A stretch of DNA of 64,000 nucleotides. It comes from Intestinimonas massiliensis (ex Afouda et al. 2020) (GTDB lineage: Bacteria; Bacillota; Clostridia; Oscillospirales; Oscillospiraceae). The notes below the pieces were generated by a model, which did not search any database, was not told the origin of the DNA, and saw only the letters and a list, made by a program, of their open reading frames with translations. Shown here piece after piece: positions 34,874 to 42,835 of this stretch. The translations under genes and the position numbers were made by a program. Position 1 is the first letter of the stretch, and each line of letters opens with the position of its first letter. The stretch is taken from assembly GCF_900626285.1 (NCBI RefSeq), contig NZ_LR131147.1, forward strand, positions 27,749 to 91,748, in the 5' to 3' direction.

Positions 34874-36800
34874 GTACTATGTATTGGACAATCCCAGTAT
34901 GTCCGACTATGACTTCGACCACAAGCTCCGCCGCCTGGAGGAACTGGAGGCCAAATATCCGGAGCTGGTGACTCCTGATTCCCCCACCCAGCGGGTGGGC
35001 GGAAAAGTGGCCGACGGCTTTTCCGAAGTCCGCCACCGGGTTCCCCTGGAGAGCCTCCAGGATGTATTTTCCGTGGAGGAGCTGGAGGAGTTCGACCAGC
35101 GGGTGCGGGATACCCTCGCCCAGGCCGTGGAGTACGATGTGGAACCCAAGGTGGACGGGCTGTCCGTAGCGCTGGAATACGAGAACGGCTTGTTCATCCG
35201 CGGTGCCACCCGGGGAGATGGCCAGGTAGGGGAGGACGTAACGGAAAATCTGAAGACCATCCCCTCTATTCCGCTGCGGCTGCCGGAGGCTCTGCCGTCT
35301 CTCATCGTCCGGGGCGAAGTCTTTATGCCCAAGAAGCGGTTCGAACAGCTCAATGAGGAGCGGGAACTGCGGGGGGAGTCGCTGTTTGCCAATCCCCGGA
35401 ACGCGGCAGCAGGTTCCCTGCGCCAGCTGGACCCCAAAATCGCCGCAGCCCGGGGTCTGGACATTCGCGTCTTTAACATCCAGTGGGCGGAGGGCAAGAC
35501 CTTCACCACTCATACAGAAACCCTGGAGTACCTGCAGCAGCAGCGCTTTAAAGTAATTCCACATGACACCTGTGCCACCATTCAGGAGGCATCGGCCCGC
35601 ATTGCCGCCATGGGCGATGGGCGGGAGGCATACCCCTTTGATATTGATGGTGCAGTTGTAAAGGTAAATAGCCTTGCAGAGCGGGAGACGCTGGGTTCCA
35701 CTGCTAAATTCCCCCGCTGGGCCGCCGCCTATAAGTATCCGCCTGAGCAGAAGGAGAGCGTGGTGGAAGACATCGTGGTGCAGGTGGGTAGAACCGGCGT
35801 TCTTACGCCCAAGGCAGTTGTAAAGCCTGTTCGCCTTGCAGGAACCACCGTCACCAATGCCACCCTCCACAACCAGGATTTCATCACGGAAAAGGATATC
35901 CGCATCGGTGATACCGTGCTGGTACAGAAGGCGGGGGAGATCATCCCGGAGATCGTGTCCGTCCTGAAGGAGAAGCGCCCGGAGGGCACCGTTCCCTACC
36001 ATCTGCCCGACCACTGTCCGGTGTGCGGCGCCCCGGTGGCCCGGGATGAGGACGGTGCCCATATCCGCTGCACCGGCGCCGAGTGTCCCGCCCAGCGGCT
36101 GCGGCATATCGTTCACTTTGCCAGCCGGGACGCCATGGACATTGAGGGCCTGGGTCCCGCTGTGGTGGAGAGCCTGGTGGGCGCCGGTCTGGTGAAAGGT
36201 CCCGGCGACCTGTACCAGCTGCGGGCGGCAGACGTAGAGTTGTTGGAGCGGATGGGCAGGAAGAGCGCGGAGAACCTGATAGCCGCCATTGAGAAGTCCA
36301 AGTCCGCTGGTCTGGGCCGCCTGCTCTTTGCCTTCGGTATCCGGCAGGTGGGGCAGAAGGCGGGCAGGGTGCTGGCCGCCCGGTTCGGTACACTGGACGC
36401 CCTGATGGCGGCCACTGAAGAAGATCTGACCGCCGTACCCGATATCGGCGGGATCACCGCAAAAAGCCTGCTGGACTGGTTTGCCAACGACCAGAGCCGG
36501 CATCTGATCCAGGCTTTGCGGGAAGCGGGGGTGTCCTTCGACAGTACAGAGGCTCCGGTAGGGGACAAGCTGGCGGGCAAGACGTTTGTCCTTACCGGCA
36601 CACTCCCAACCATGGACCGGAAGGAAGCCGCCGCGCTCATCGAAGCCCAGGGCGGCAAGGTGTCCGGCTCGGTTTCCAAAAAGACCAGCTATGTGGTGGC
36701 CGGAGAGGCCGCCGGGTCCAAGCTGAAAAAAGCCAATGACTTGGGTATCCCGGTATTGACAGAGGAAGAGCTGATGAAGCTGCTCTCCGACGGAGAATAG
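34815..36800 (+). CDS. ligA: NAD-dependent DNA ligase
   Basis: Seals nicks in replication and repair. The 661-aa enzyme has an Ia domain (YYVLDNPSMSDYDFD), adenylated lysine in EPKVDGLSVAL, GDGQVGEDVTENLKTI, an OB-fold, a Cys4 zinc finger (CPVCGAPV, CTGAECPAQ), helix-hairpin-helix repeats, and a C-terminal BRCT domain (GKTFVLTGTLPTMDRKEAA). GGAGGT precedes ATG 34815. Confidence 0.97.
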   Translation: MDEKQEIQSLRRELEQANYEYYVLDNPSMSDYDFDHKLRRLEELEAKYPELVTPDSPTQRVGGKVADGFSEVRHRVPLESLQDVFSVEELEEFDQRVRDTLAQAVEYDVEPKVDGLSVALEYENGLFIRGATRGDGQVGEDVTENLKTIPSIPLRLPEALPSLIVRGEVFMPKKRFEQLNEERELRGESLFANPRNAAAGSLRQLDPKIAAARGLDIRVFNIQWAEGKTFTTHTETLEYLQQQRFKVIPHDTCATIQEASARIAAMGDGREAYPFDIDGAVVKVNSLAERETLGSTAKFPRWAAAYKYPPEQKESVVEDIVVQVGRTGVLTPKAVVKPVRLAGTTVTNATLHNQDFITEKDIRIGDTVLVQKAGEIIPEIVSVLKEKRPEGTVPYHLPDHCPVCGAPVARDEDGAHIRCTGAECPAQRLRHIVHFASRDAMDIEGLGPAVVESLVGAGLVKGPGDLYQLRAADVELLERMGRKSAENLIAAIEKSKSAGLGRLLFAFGIRQVGQKAGRVLAARFGTLDALMAATEEDLTAVPDIGGITAKSLLDWFANDQSRHLIQALREAGVSFDSTEAPVGDKLAGKTFVLTGTLPTMDRKEAAALIEAQGGKVSGSVSKKTSYVVAGEAAGSKLKKANDLGIPVLTEEELMKLLSDGE

Positions 36801-36844
36801 AAGGAAACAGGCCCGGAAGCATTCGCTTCCGGGCCTGTTTCCTT
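36801..36844. terminator. Bidirectional terminator (ligA / XRE gene)
   Basis: A perfect 20-bp stem (36801-36820 with 36825-36844) has an ATTC loop. Confidence 0.93.
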
Positions 36845-36845
36845 C

Positions 36846-37439
36846 TCAGAATTTCAGCTTGTGCTTTTGCAGTCCGTGCTTGGTACAATAGAGATAGAGG
36901 GTGCCGTCCCGCCGGCTGGCGGGGATGCGTACTGCCGGCTCCTGCTCCGGGTAGAGGCGGATAAGCAGTACCCGGTCGTCCTGCACATAGGCGGCAAAGC
37001 GCAGAAAATGGTCTTTCTGCATAGGATGGTCCCAGGAAATGTAGTAATCCAGGTCCATTTCCTCCACCTTCAGGTCCAAGGCCTCCGGTTCGGCAGCAGG
37101 GGAGAGAGGCTCCAGTTTCCGGCCGCAGCAGAAAATGCCGCAGTTTCCCGTACCTGTCAGCAGATTCCCGCACACCGGACAGACGTAGAAGCGCACCTTG
37201 GCCATGTTGCCCGGGTCCGGCCGGTTGGCATTCAGTTCCCCCTGGAGCAGCTTGAGCAGGTCGGCGCCCAACAGGGCAGCCAGTCCCTCCCACAGGGCGG
37301 GGTCCGGGCAGCCCTGTCCGCACTCCCACTTGGAGACCGTCTTATGGCTGACGTGGAGCCCATCGGCCAGCTGCTTCTGGGTCAGGTTCCGTTCCCGCCG
37401 CAGCTGCCGGATAGACGCCCCGATTTTCATGTAATCCAT
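36846..37439 (-). CDS. XRE-family regulator with a rubredoxin/desulfoferrodoxin-like C-terminal part
   Basis: The 197-aa protein has an N-terminal helix-turn-helix (IRQLRRERNLTQKQLADGLHVSHKTVSKWE), a zinc ribbon (VCPVCGNLL, CGIFCCGRKL), and a C-terminal stretch ISWDHPMQKDHFLRFAAYV and LYLYCTKHGLQKHKL. That tail resembles the superoxide reductase fold, with His and Cys ligand positions partly kept. It may sense oxygen or metal. GAGGTG serves ATG 37439. Confidence 0.8.
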   Translation of the reverse strand: MDYMKIGASIRQLRRERNLTQKQLADGLHVSHKTVSKWECGQGCPDPALWEGLAALLGADLLKLLQGELNANRPDPGNMAKVRFYVCPVCGNLLTGTGNCGIFCCGRKLEPLSPAAEPEALDLKVEEMDLDYYISWDHPMQKDHFLRFAAYVQDDRVLLIRLYPEQEPAVRIPASRRDGTLYLYCTKHGLQKHKLKF

Positions 37440-37515
37440 GTCGTTCACCTCGGGCCTATTATAGAGGAAGCGGAAAGAATCCGCAATCCACGCAGCGGAG
37501 ACTGACAAAAAAGGC

Positions 37516-37562
37516 TTGCAAACCTCACCCCTTTTTGATATATTAGTAATTGCTTAATTACT
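37516..37562 (+). promoter_or_regulatory. Promoter and ArsR-type operator of the ferredoxin operon
   Basis: TTGCAA (37516-37521) and TATATT (37539-37544) are 17 bp apart. The start-point region holds AGTAATT-GCTT-AATTACT (37545-37562) inside three near-copies of an 8-mer (TAATTGCT, TAATTACT, TAATTATT). An A+T-rich dyad at this place is typical of ArsR repressors, and an ArsR gene ends this operon. Confidence 0.75.
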
Positions 37563-37583
37563 TAATTATTGGAGGATACATCT

Positions 37584-37790
37584 ATGCCATCCAAGCGCTT
37601 TGCTCTGGTAGACCCAACCTATTGTGTGGCCTGCGGCTGCTGCGTGAAGGTCTGCCCCATGTCTGCCATCTCAGTCTGGCGGGGTGTAACGGCTCAGGTA
37701 GACCGGATTCGCTGTGTGGGCTGTGGGAAATGCGTCCGGGAGTGTCCGGCAGGTACCATTTCACTGGTCGAACGGGAGGTGCAGGCGTGA
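37584..37790 (+). CDS. 2x[4Fe-4S] ferredoxin
   Basis: The 68-aa protein has two complete cluster motifs, CVACGCCVKVCP and CVGCGKCVRECP. It is a low-potential electron carrier. GGAGG 37570-37574 serves ATG 37584. Its stop overlaps the next gene (GTGA), implying coupled synthesis. Confidence 0.94.
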   Translation: MPSKRFALVDPTYCVACGCCVKVCPMSAISVWRGVTAQVDRIRCVGCGKCVRECPAGTISLVEREVQA

Positions 37791-38422
37791 ACAAGAAGCA
37801 AAAGCATTGGTACGACTATCTCTGGATCGTCACACCCATCTACCTGGGGCTCGGCTTTTTCAATATCCTGTTTGCCTGGCTGGGGATGGCCTTCTTCTGC
37901 CTGCCGCTGCTCATCGCCATCTTTGGAGGCAGTAAGCTGTACTGCAACCGCTACTGCGACCGGGGGCAATTTCTGAGTCTGCTGGGTGGGCGGCTGAAGC
38001 TCTCACGAAACCGGCCCACCCCCCACTGGATGCGCTCACCAATCTTTCGGTACGGTTTTCTGATCTTTTTCTTCGCTATGTTCTTCCAGATGCTGTGGAC
38101 TACCTATCTGGTGGGGGCGGGAGCCCAGAATCTGGGGCAGTTTGTCAAACTGTTCTGGACCTTCCGGCTGCCCTGGCACTGGGCCTATCACGGCACCCTG
38201 TTCGCTCCATGGGTGGCGCAGTTCGCCTTCGGATTTTACAGCATCATGCTCACCTCTACCCTGATCGGCCTGATCGTGATGGTGCTGTTCAAGCCCAGAA
38301 GCTGGTGTGTATTCTGTCCCATGGGCACCATGACCCAGCTGATCTGCCGTCTGCGGGCGGGCAAGCCGGAGCAGGCCGCCTGCGGGACCGGCTGTGCTTC
38401 CTGCGGGGGGTGCGGCAAGTGA
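37787..38422 (+). CDS. NapH/NosR-like 4Fe-4S membrane protein
   Basis: The 211-aa protein has about four membrane helices and cysteine sites CNRYCDRGQFLSLLG and CVFCPMGTMTQL, the NapH-type pattern. The Cys-rich tail CGTGCASCGGCGK could hold one more cluster. It probably moves electrons between the membrane and the ferredoxin encoded upstream; the partner is unknown. GTG 37787 follows GGGAGGTG. Confidence 0.82.
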   Translation: MNKKQKHWYDYLWIVTPIYLGLGFFNILFAWLGMAFFCLPLLIAIFGGSKLYCNRYCDRGQFLSLLGGRLKLSRNRPTPHWMRSPIFRYGFLIFFFAMFFQMLWTTYLVGAGAQNLGQFVKLFWTFRLPWHWAYHGTLFAPWVAQFAFGFYSIMLTSTLIGLIVMVLFKPRSWCVFCPMGTMTQLICRLRAGKPEQAACGTGCASCGGCGK

Positions 38423-38433
38423 AGGACGATAGT

Positions 38434-38727
38434 ATGCGGGCACGGGCCAAGGACATCACGGAACTGATGGCCCAGCTGGCCAATGAGAACCGCCTGCTTC
38501 TGCTGTGCGCCCTGATGGAGGGCCCTATGACGGTGGGAGAGCTGGCGGGCGAGGTGCCCAATATCACCGCACCCGCTTTGTCTCAGCACCTCCACCGTCT
38601 CAAGGAAGGCGGGCTGGTCCAGGCTGAGAAGCAGGGGCAGTATGTCCGGTATTCACTGAAAGACCCACGGCTGTACGCATTGATGCGGGTCCTGAAACAG
38701 GAATACTGTACGTCAGAGGATCCATAG
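38434..38727 (+). CDS. ArsR-family winged-helix regulator
   Basis: The 97-aa repressor-type protein has ANENRLLLLCALMEGPMTVGELA, recognition helix NITAPALSQHLHRLKEGGLV and the wing AEKQGQYVRYSL. The usual metal-binding ELCVCDL motif is absent, so it may sense something other than arsenic. ATG 38434 follows AAGGA; a GTG 15 bases upstream is possible. It is the last gene of the operon it probably controls. Confidence 0.87.
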   Translation: MRARAKDITELMAQLANENRLLLLCALMEGPMTVGELAGEVPNITAPALSQHLHRLKEGGLVQAEKQGQYVRYSLKDPRLYALMRVLKQEYCTSEDP

Positions 38728-38735
38728 GCAAAGTG

Positions 38736-38768
38736 CTGACCTGCTGCGGCAGGTCAGTACTTTATTTT
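38736..38768 (+). terminator. Terminator of the ferredoxin-ArsR operon
   Basis: CTGACCTGC pairs with GCAGGTCAG around a TGCG loop, followed by TACTTTATTTT. Confidence 0.85.
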
Positions 38769-38771
38769 GGT

Positions 38772-38801
38772 TTGTCACGCCGCGGCCCCATGTGCTATAA
38801 T
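38772..38801 (+). promoter_or_regulatory. Promoter of the nuclease gene
   Basis: TTGTCA (38772-38777) and TATAAT (38796-38801) are 18 bp apart. Confidence 0.7.
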
Positions 38802-38846
38802 GCACAGTATAATGCTCAGGAATCTCAAGAGAAAGAGGTCGCCTCC

Positions 38847-39740
38847 ATGAAACGAACCCGTATCTGGTTTTTGATCCTGTCCCTGCTGTGTGCGCTGCTG
38901 TGCGGCTGTGAATCCCTCACGGCATCTGTTTCAGCGCCTTCCTATACTCTGGACGATCTGCCGGACTATGCCGGGGAACCATATGTGGTCCTCAATGAAA
39001 ATCAGCCGGACTTTCCGGAGGAGGATTTTACCACCAATTCCTTTGAGACATACAGCCCGCTGGATGAACTGGGCCGCTGCGGGACAGCCTATGCCAATGT
39101 GGGCACCGACCTGATGCCCACTGAGGAGCGGGGCGCCATCGGGCAGGTAAAGCCCTCCGGCTGGCACACGGTCAAGTATGACTGCGTGGACGGCAAGTAT
39201 CTCTATAATCGCTGCCACCTGATTGGCTACCAGCTGGCAGGGGAGAACGCCAATGAGGAAAATCTCATTACCGGTACCCGCTATCTCAATGTGGAGGGCA
39301 TGCTGCCCTTTGAAAACCAGGTAGCCGACTACGTACAGGAGACGGACAACCATGTCCTCTACCGGGTCACACCCATTTACGAGGGCCAGAATCTGCTGGC
39401 CAGCGGCGTGGTGATGGAGGCTGAAAGTGTGGAGGACGACGGTCAGGGTGTGCGCTTCTGCGTTTACGTCTACAATGTCCAGCCCGGGGTGGCCATCGAC
39501 TACGCCACCGGTGACAGCTGGCTGGAGACGGAGACTCAGCCGGTGGAATCCCCCGCAGAGACAGCCGCAGCTGAGGCGGAGGAGGAGCACTATGTGCTCA
39601 ACACCAGCTCCATGAAATTCCACCTGCCCACCTGCTCCGGGGTGGAGAGTATGAGCCCTGCCAACCGTCAGGACTATACCGGTTCCCGTCAGGACCTGCT
39701 GGATCAGGGATACTCTCCCTGCGGGACCTGCAAACCTTAA
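38847..39740 (+). CDS. DNA/RNA non-specific endonuclease lipoprotein (EndA/NucA-like)
   Basis: The 297-aa exported protein has a signal peptide ending in the lipobox LLCGC. The nuclease domain has LYNRCHLIGYQLAGENANEE and NLITGTRYLNVEGM, giving the catalytic His and metal-binding Asn. A C-terminal unit (FHLPTCSGVESMSPANR, YSPCGTCKP) looks like the Ada-type metal-binding module often found in these proteins. It may serve nutrient DNA use or competence. The DRGH motif reads NRCH here, as in many clostridial relatives. Confidence 0.87.
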   Translation: MKRTRIWFLILSLLCALLCGCESLTASVSAPSYTLDDLPDYAGEPYVVLNENQPDFPEEDFTTNSFETYSPLDELGRCGTAYANVGTDLMPTEERGAIGQVKPSGWHTVKYDCVDGKYLYNRCHLIGYQLAGENANEENLITGTRYLNVEGMLPFENQVADYVQETDNHVLYRVTPIYEGQNLLASGVVMEAESVEDDGQGVRFCVYVYNVQPGVAIDYATGDSWLETETQPVESPAETAAAEAEEEHYVLNTSSMKFHLPTCSGVESMSPANRQDYTGSRQDLLDQGYSPCGTCKP

Positions 39741-39755
39741 GGAAGAAGGACAACC

Positions 39756-41036
39756 ATGGGAGATATCGTTACCCTGTTTGGGGAGATCGTTCAAAAGGAA
39801 TGCCGTAAAAATCCGCTGGCGGCCCGCCGCTTGCTGCGCTTTGGCTACCGGGCCAAGAAGCTGCAGCTCATGGCCGCGCCGGGGAAGCACACCACCAAGG
39901 CGGCCCAGATGGCGGCGGTCCAGACCATGACCTCCATGATCGCACCGCTGGCCCATCCGGAGCGGGCGGCCATGGTCAGTCTCTTCCTGCCCTGTGAGCC
40001 CCTCCAGGTGGTGGGGCTGCACCCCTATTCCTGTGAGGGATTCGGCTGCTTTCTGGCCGGCACTCAGGCGGAGCAGGAGTTTCTGCACTACGCTGAGAGC
40101 GAGGGCCTGCCCGAGACCTTCTGCTCCTACCACAAGATCTTCATCGGCGCCGCGGAAAAGGGCCTGATGCCCAAGCCCCGCTTCATTCTCAATACCACCC
40201 TGGCCTGTGACGCCAATCTGCTCACCTTCCGCCGCATGGCGGAGTATTTTCAGGTGCCCCAGTTCGTGGTGGATGTACCCTATCAGCCGGATGAGGACGG
40301 GGTGCGCTATGTGGCCGACCAGCTCCGGGAGATGGTCCGCTTTGTAGAGAAGCAGACGGGCCAGCGGATCCCGGACGACCGCCTCAGCGAGGCGGTGGCC
40401 CGCAGCCAGCGGAGCATGGACCAGTTTGACCGGTATATGACCCTTCGGGCGGACAAAAAGATCCTGGGGGAGCTGACGGGGGAGATGTTTTCCGCCTTTA
40501 CCCTCCACACCCTGCTGGGCACGCCGGAGACGGAGGCCTATACCAGTCAGTGCCTGAAGGAGATCCAGGGCGCGCCCCCGGCCTCCGGCGTCCGGCTGCT
40601 GTGGATGCACACCACCCCCTTCTGGGTGGAGCCGCTCCGTCAGGTGACCGATTTCAACCCCGACGTACAGGTGGTGGCCTGCGACATGTGCTTTGAGGGC
40701 TTTGTCAAAGCGGACCCCGCCGACCCCTATGACGCCATGGCCCGGCGGGTGGTGTACTCCGCCTTCAACGGGCCGGTGACCCGGCGCATCCGGAGGGGTA
40801 TTGAGGCCGCCCGCCAGGTGAAGGCCGACGGCGTGGTGTGGTTCTGCCACTGGGGCTGTAAGCATACCCTGGGCGGCGCCCAGCTGGCCAAAGAGCAGTT
40901 TGAGGCGGCAGGTCTGCCCTGTCTGGTACTGGACGGGGACGGCTGCGACCGCAGCCACGGCGGTGAGGGGCAGCTGGCCACCCGCATGGACGCTTTTGTG
41001 GAGATGCTTCGGGCGGAAAGGGGAGAAGGGGTATGA
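39756..41036 (+). CDS. 2-hydroxyacyl-CoA dehydratase family protein (HgdB/DCCP-like)
   Basis: The 426-aa protein has cysteine motifs MVSLFLPCEP, YSCEGFGCFLAG, TLACDAN and CDMCFEGF, and the family C-terminal WFCHWGCKHTLGG...DGDGCDRS. It would bind a [4Fe-4S] or double-cubane cluster reduced by an ATP-driven activase, which the next gene encodes. It could be a dehydratase of 2-hydroxyacyl-CoA or a double-cubane protein reducing small molecules; no CoA-transferase neighbour is seen to decide. Its stop overlaps the next ATG. Confidence 0.85.
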   Translation: MGDIVTLFGEIVQKECRKNPLAARRLLRFGYRAKKLQLMAAPGKHTTKAAQMAAVQTMTSMIAPLAHPERAAMVSLFLPCEPLQVVGLHPYSCEGFGCFLAGTQAEQEFLHYAESEGLPETFCSYHKIFIGAAEKGLMPKPRFILNTTLACDANLLTFRRMAEYFQVPQFVVDVPYQPDEDGVRYVADQLREMVRFVEKQTGQRIPDDRLSEAVARSQRSMDQFDRYMTLRADKKILGELTGEMFSAFTLHTLLGTPETEAYTSQCLKEIQGAPPASGVRLLWMHTTPFWVEPLRQVTDFNPDVQVVACDMCFEGFVKADPADPYDAMARRVVYSAFNGPVTRRIRRGIEAARQVKADGVVWFCHWGCKHTLGGAQLAKEQFEAAGLPCLVLDGDGCDRSHGGEGQLATRMDAFVEMLRAERGEGV

Positions 41037-42688
41037 GCACCACCTGGTATATCTGCAAATACACCCCTGTGGAACTGCTGGAGGCCCTGGGCGGAGACTG
41101 TCAGGTCCTGGACTACATGCCGGAAAACTTTGATCTCAGCGATGAGGTGAGCCACCCCAACATCTGCGGGTTCGGAAAGGCCGTCATCGAGGCCTGTATG
41201 GAGGGCAAGGTCAAAGAGCTGGTGCTGGTCAACTGCTGTGACACCATCCGCAGCGCCTACGACGTACTGCTGGCCCACGGAAAGCTGGATTTTCTCTTCA
41301 TGATGGACATGCTCCACTGCGGGGACGCCTGTGCCAGGGAAAAGACCAAGCGGGAACTGCTCCGGCTGGCAAAGGTATACGCCGACTATAAGGGGACCAA
41401 ATTCCAGCTTCAGCGCTTCCGGGAGGCGTTTCAACCGGTTTCCCGGCCCACGGAGCCTTATCTCAGCGTTCTGGGCGGACGGGTCGGGGAAAACCTTTTT
41501 TCTGTCATGGAGAAGTCCATGCCACTGCCTGTGCGCAATGATACCTGTGTCCATAACCGGAGCGTCTGTCCGCCGCCGGAGGATGTGACGCAGTTTGACG
41601 GACTGATGGAGTGGTACGCGGGAGAGCTGCTGGGCCAGCTGCCCTGCATGCGCATGACCGACGCGGCGGGGCGGAAACGGCTGTACCAGGACCCCCACCT
41701 CCGGGGGGTCATCTACCACACGGTGAAATTCTGCGACTATTACGGCTTTGAATACTCCCAGCTGCGGCGGGAGCTGAGCGTGCCTATGCTGAAAGCGGAG
41801 TCGGACTACACTCTCCAGAGCAGCGGACAGCTCCGCACCCGGCTGGAGGCCTTTGCGGAAAGTCTGGCACCCCAGGAACAGAGGAAAGGGACGAAACACA
41901 TGAGCGGGAACGGTTATTATGTAGGTATCGACAGCGGCTCCACCAGCACGGATGTGGCCATCCTGGATCGGGACATGCACATCGTGGCCCAGGTGATCCT
42001 GCCCACCGGGGCGGGGGCCGCCGCCGGCGCCGAGCGGGCTCTGGAACAGGCCCTGGAACAGGCCGGGCTGAAGATGGAGGATATCTCCGCCACCGTTACC
42101 ACCGGCTATGGCCGGAGCGCCATTCAGCAGGGAGACAAGTCCATCACCGAGATCACCTGCCATGCCAAGGGCGCCCACTTCCTGGACCCGGAGGTGCGCA
42201 CCATCATCGACATCGGCGGCCAGGACAGCAAGGTGATCCGGGTGGACGAACAGGGTAACGTGATTAACTTTGTGATGAACGACAAGTGTGCTGCCGGTAC
42301 CGGACGTTTTTTGGAGCTGATGGCCCGTACCCTGGAGCTGTCCATGGATGAGATGAGCACCGCCGGACTGACCTGGAAGGAGGACATCACCATCTCCAGC
42401 ATGTGTACGGTGTTCGCCGAGTCAGAGGTGGTCTCCCTCATCGCGCAAAACAAATCCCGGGCGGATATCATCCACGGCTTGAACGAATCGGTGGCTTCCA
42501 AGACCTGCGCCCTCTGCCGCAGACTTGGGGGTGAGCCGGTCTATATGATGACCGGCGGCGTGTCTAAAAACCAGGGGGTGGCCCAGGCGATCCAGCGGCG
42601 TCTGGGGGCGGAACTGCGGATCTCCGACCAGGCCCAGCTCAACGGCGCCCTGGGCGCTGCCCTGTTTGCCATGGAACTGGACGGATAA
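41033..42688 (+). CDS. Fusion of a 2-hydroxyacyl-CoA dehydratase-like subunit and a BadF/HgdC-type activase
   Basis: The 551-aa protein has two parts. Residues 1-285 are a dehydratase-like unit (HPNICGFGKAVIEAC, VNCCDTIRSAYDVL, MLHCGDACA). Residues 291-551 are a complete ASKHA activase: YYVGIDSGSTSTDVAI, TTGYGRSAI, IDIGGQDSKVI, the cluster cysteine in NDKCAAGTGRFLE, the second in SSMCTVFAESEVVSL, and MTGGVSKNQGV. At the seam, AGGAAAGGGACG precedes an internal ATG at 41900, so a free activase may also be made. It overlaps the previous gene by 4 bp. Confidence 0.87.
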   Translation: MSTTWYICKYTPVELLEALGGDCQVLDYMPENFDLSDEVSHPNICGFGKAVIEACMEGKVKELVLVNCCDTIRSAYDVLLAHGKLDFLFMMDMLHCGDACAREKTKRELLRLAKVYADYKGTKFQLQRFREAFQPVSRPTEPYLSVLGGRVGENLFSVMEKSMPLPVRNDTCVHNRSVCPPPEDVTQFDGLMEWYAGELLGQLPCMRMTDAAGRKRLYQDPHLRGVIYHTVKFCDYYGFEYSQLRRELSVPMLKAESDYTLQSSGQLRTRLEAFAESLAPQEQRKGTKHMSGNGYYVGIDSGSTSTDVAILDRDMHIVAQVILPTGAGAAAGAERALEQALEQAGLKMEDISATVTTGYGRSAIQQGDKSITEITCHAKGAHFLDPEVRTIIDIGGQDSKVIRVDEQGNVINFVMNDKCAAGTGRFLELMARTLELSMDEMSTAGLTWKEDITISSMCTVFAESEVVSLIAQNKSRADIIHGLNESVASKTCALCRRLGGEPVYMMTGGVSKNQGVAQAIQRRLGAELRISDQAQLNGALGAALFAMELDG

Positions 42689-42693
42689 AAGAA

Positions 42694-42729
42694 AATGCCG
42701 GGGAGGTTTTCCGCCTCCCCGGCATTCTT
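42694..42729. terminator. Bidirectional terminator (activase fusion / cotJC)
   Basis: A perfect 13-bp stem AATGCCGGGGAGG/CCTCCCCGGCATT has T-tracts on both sides. On the minus strand it directly follows the true cotJC stop codon, which marks the original 3' end of that gene. Confidence 0.9.
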
Positions 42730-42804
42730 TTATGCCTTGCTGTCAAAAGCAGGGTTGGTGTAGTAGACGTTTTTCTGGTCCATCTTCTCTTTGGCCAGCC
42801 GCAC
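42730..42804 (-). CDS. cotJC: cotJC, third (3') segment of a gene split by two elements
   Basis: Minus-strand codons read Val-Arg-Leu-Ala-Lys-Glu-Lys-Met-Asp-Gln-Lys-Asn-Val-Tyr-Tyr and end ...PAFDSKA-stop. This is the C-terminus expected of the CotJC spore-coat Mn-catalase. There is no start codon or ribosome-binding site. It joins in frame to the segment at 47941-48276 through the shared GGCGAAGC. Residues 177-200 of the rebuilt protein lie here. Confidence 0.92.
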   Translation of the reverse strand: MRLAKEKMDQKNVYYTNPAFDSKA

Positions 42805-42805
42805 C

Positions 42806-42813
42806 GCTTCGCC
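42806..42813 (-). repeat. Attachment core, left end of element B
   Basis: GGCGAAGC on the minus strand is identical to 47942-47949. Both copies encode the end of Phe-Gly-Glu-Ala. The flank on the right (GGCGAAGC preceded by CGTTTC) belongs to the element. Confidence 0.85.
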
Positions 42814-42835
42814 GAAACGTACAAGTGGAGCATCC

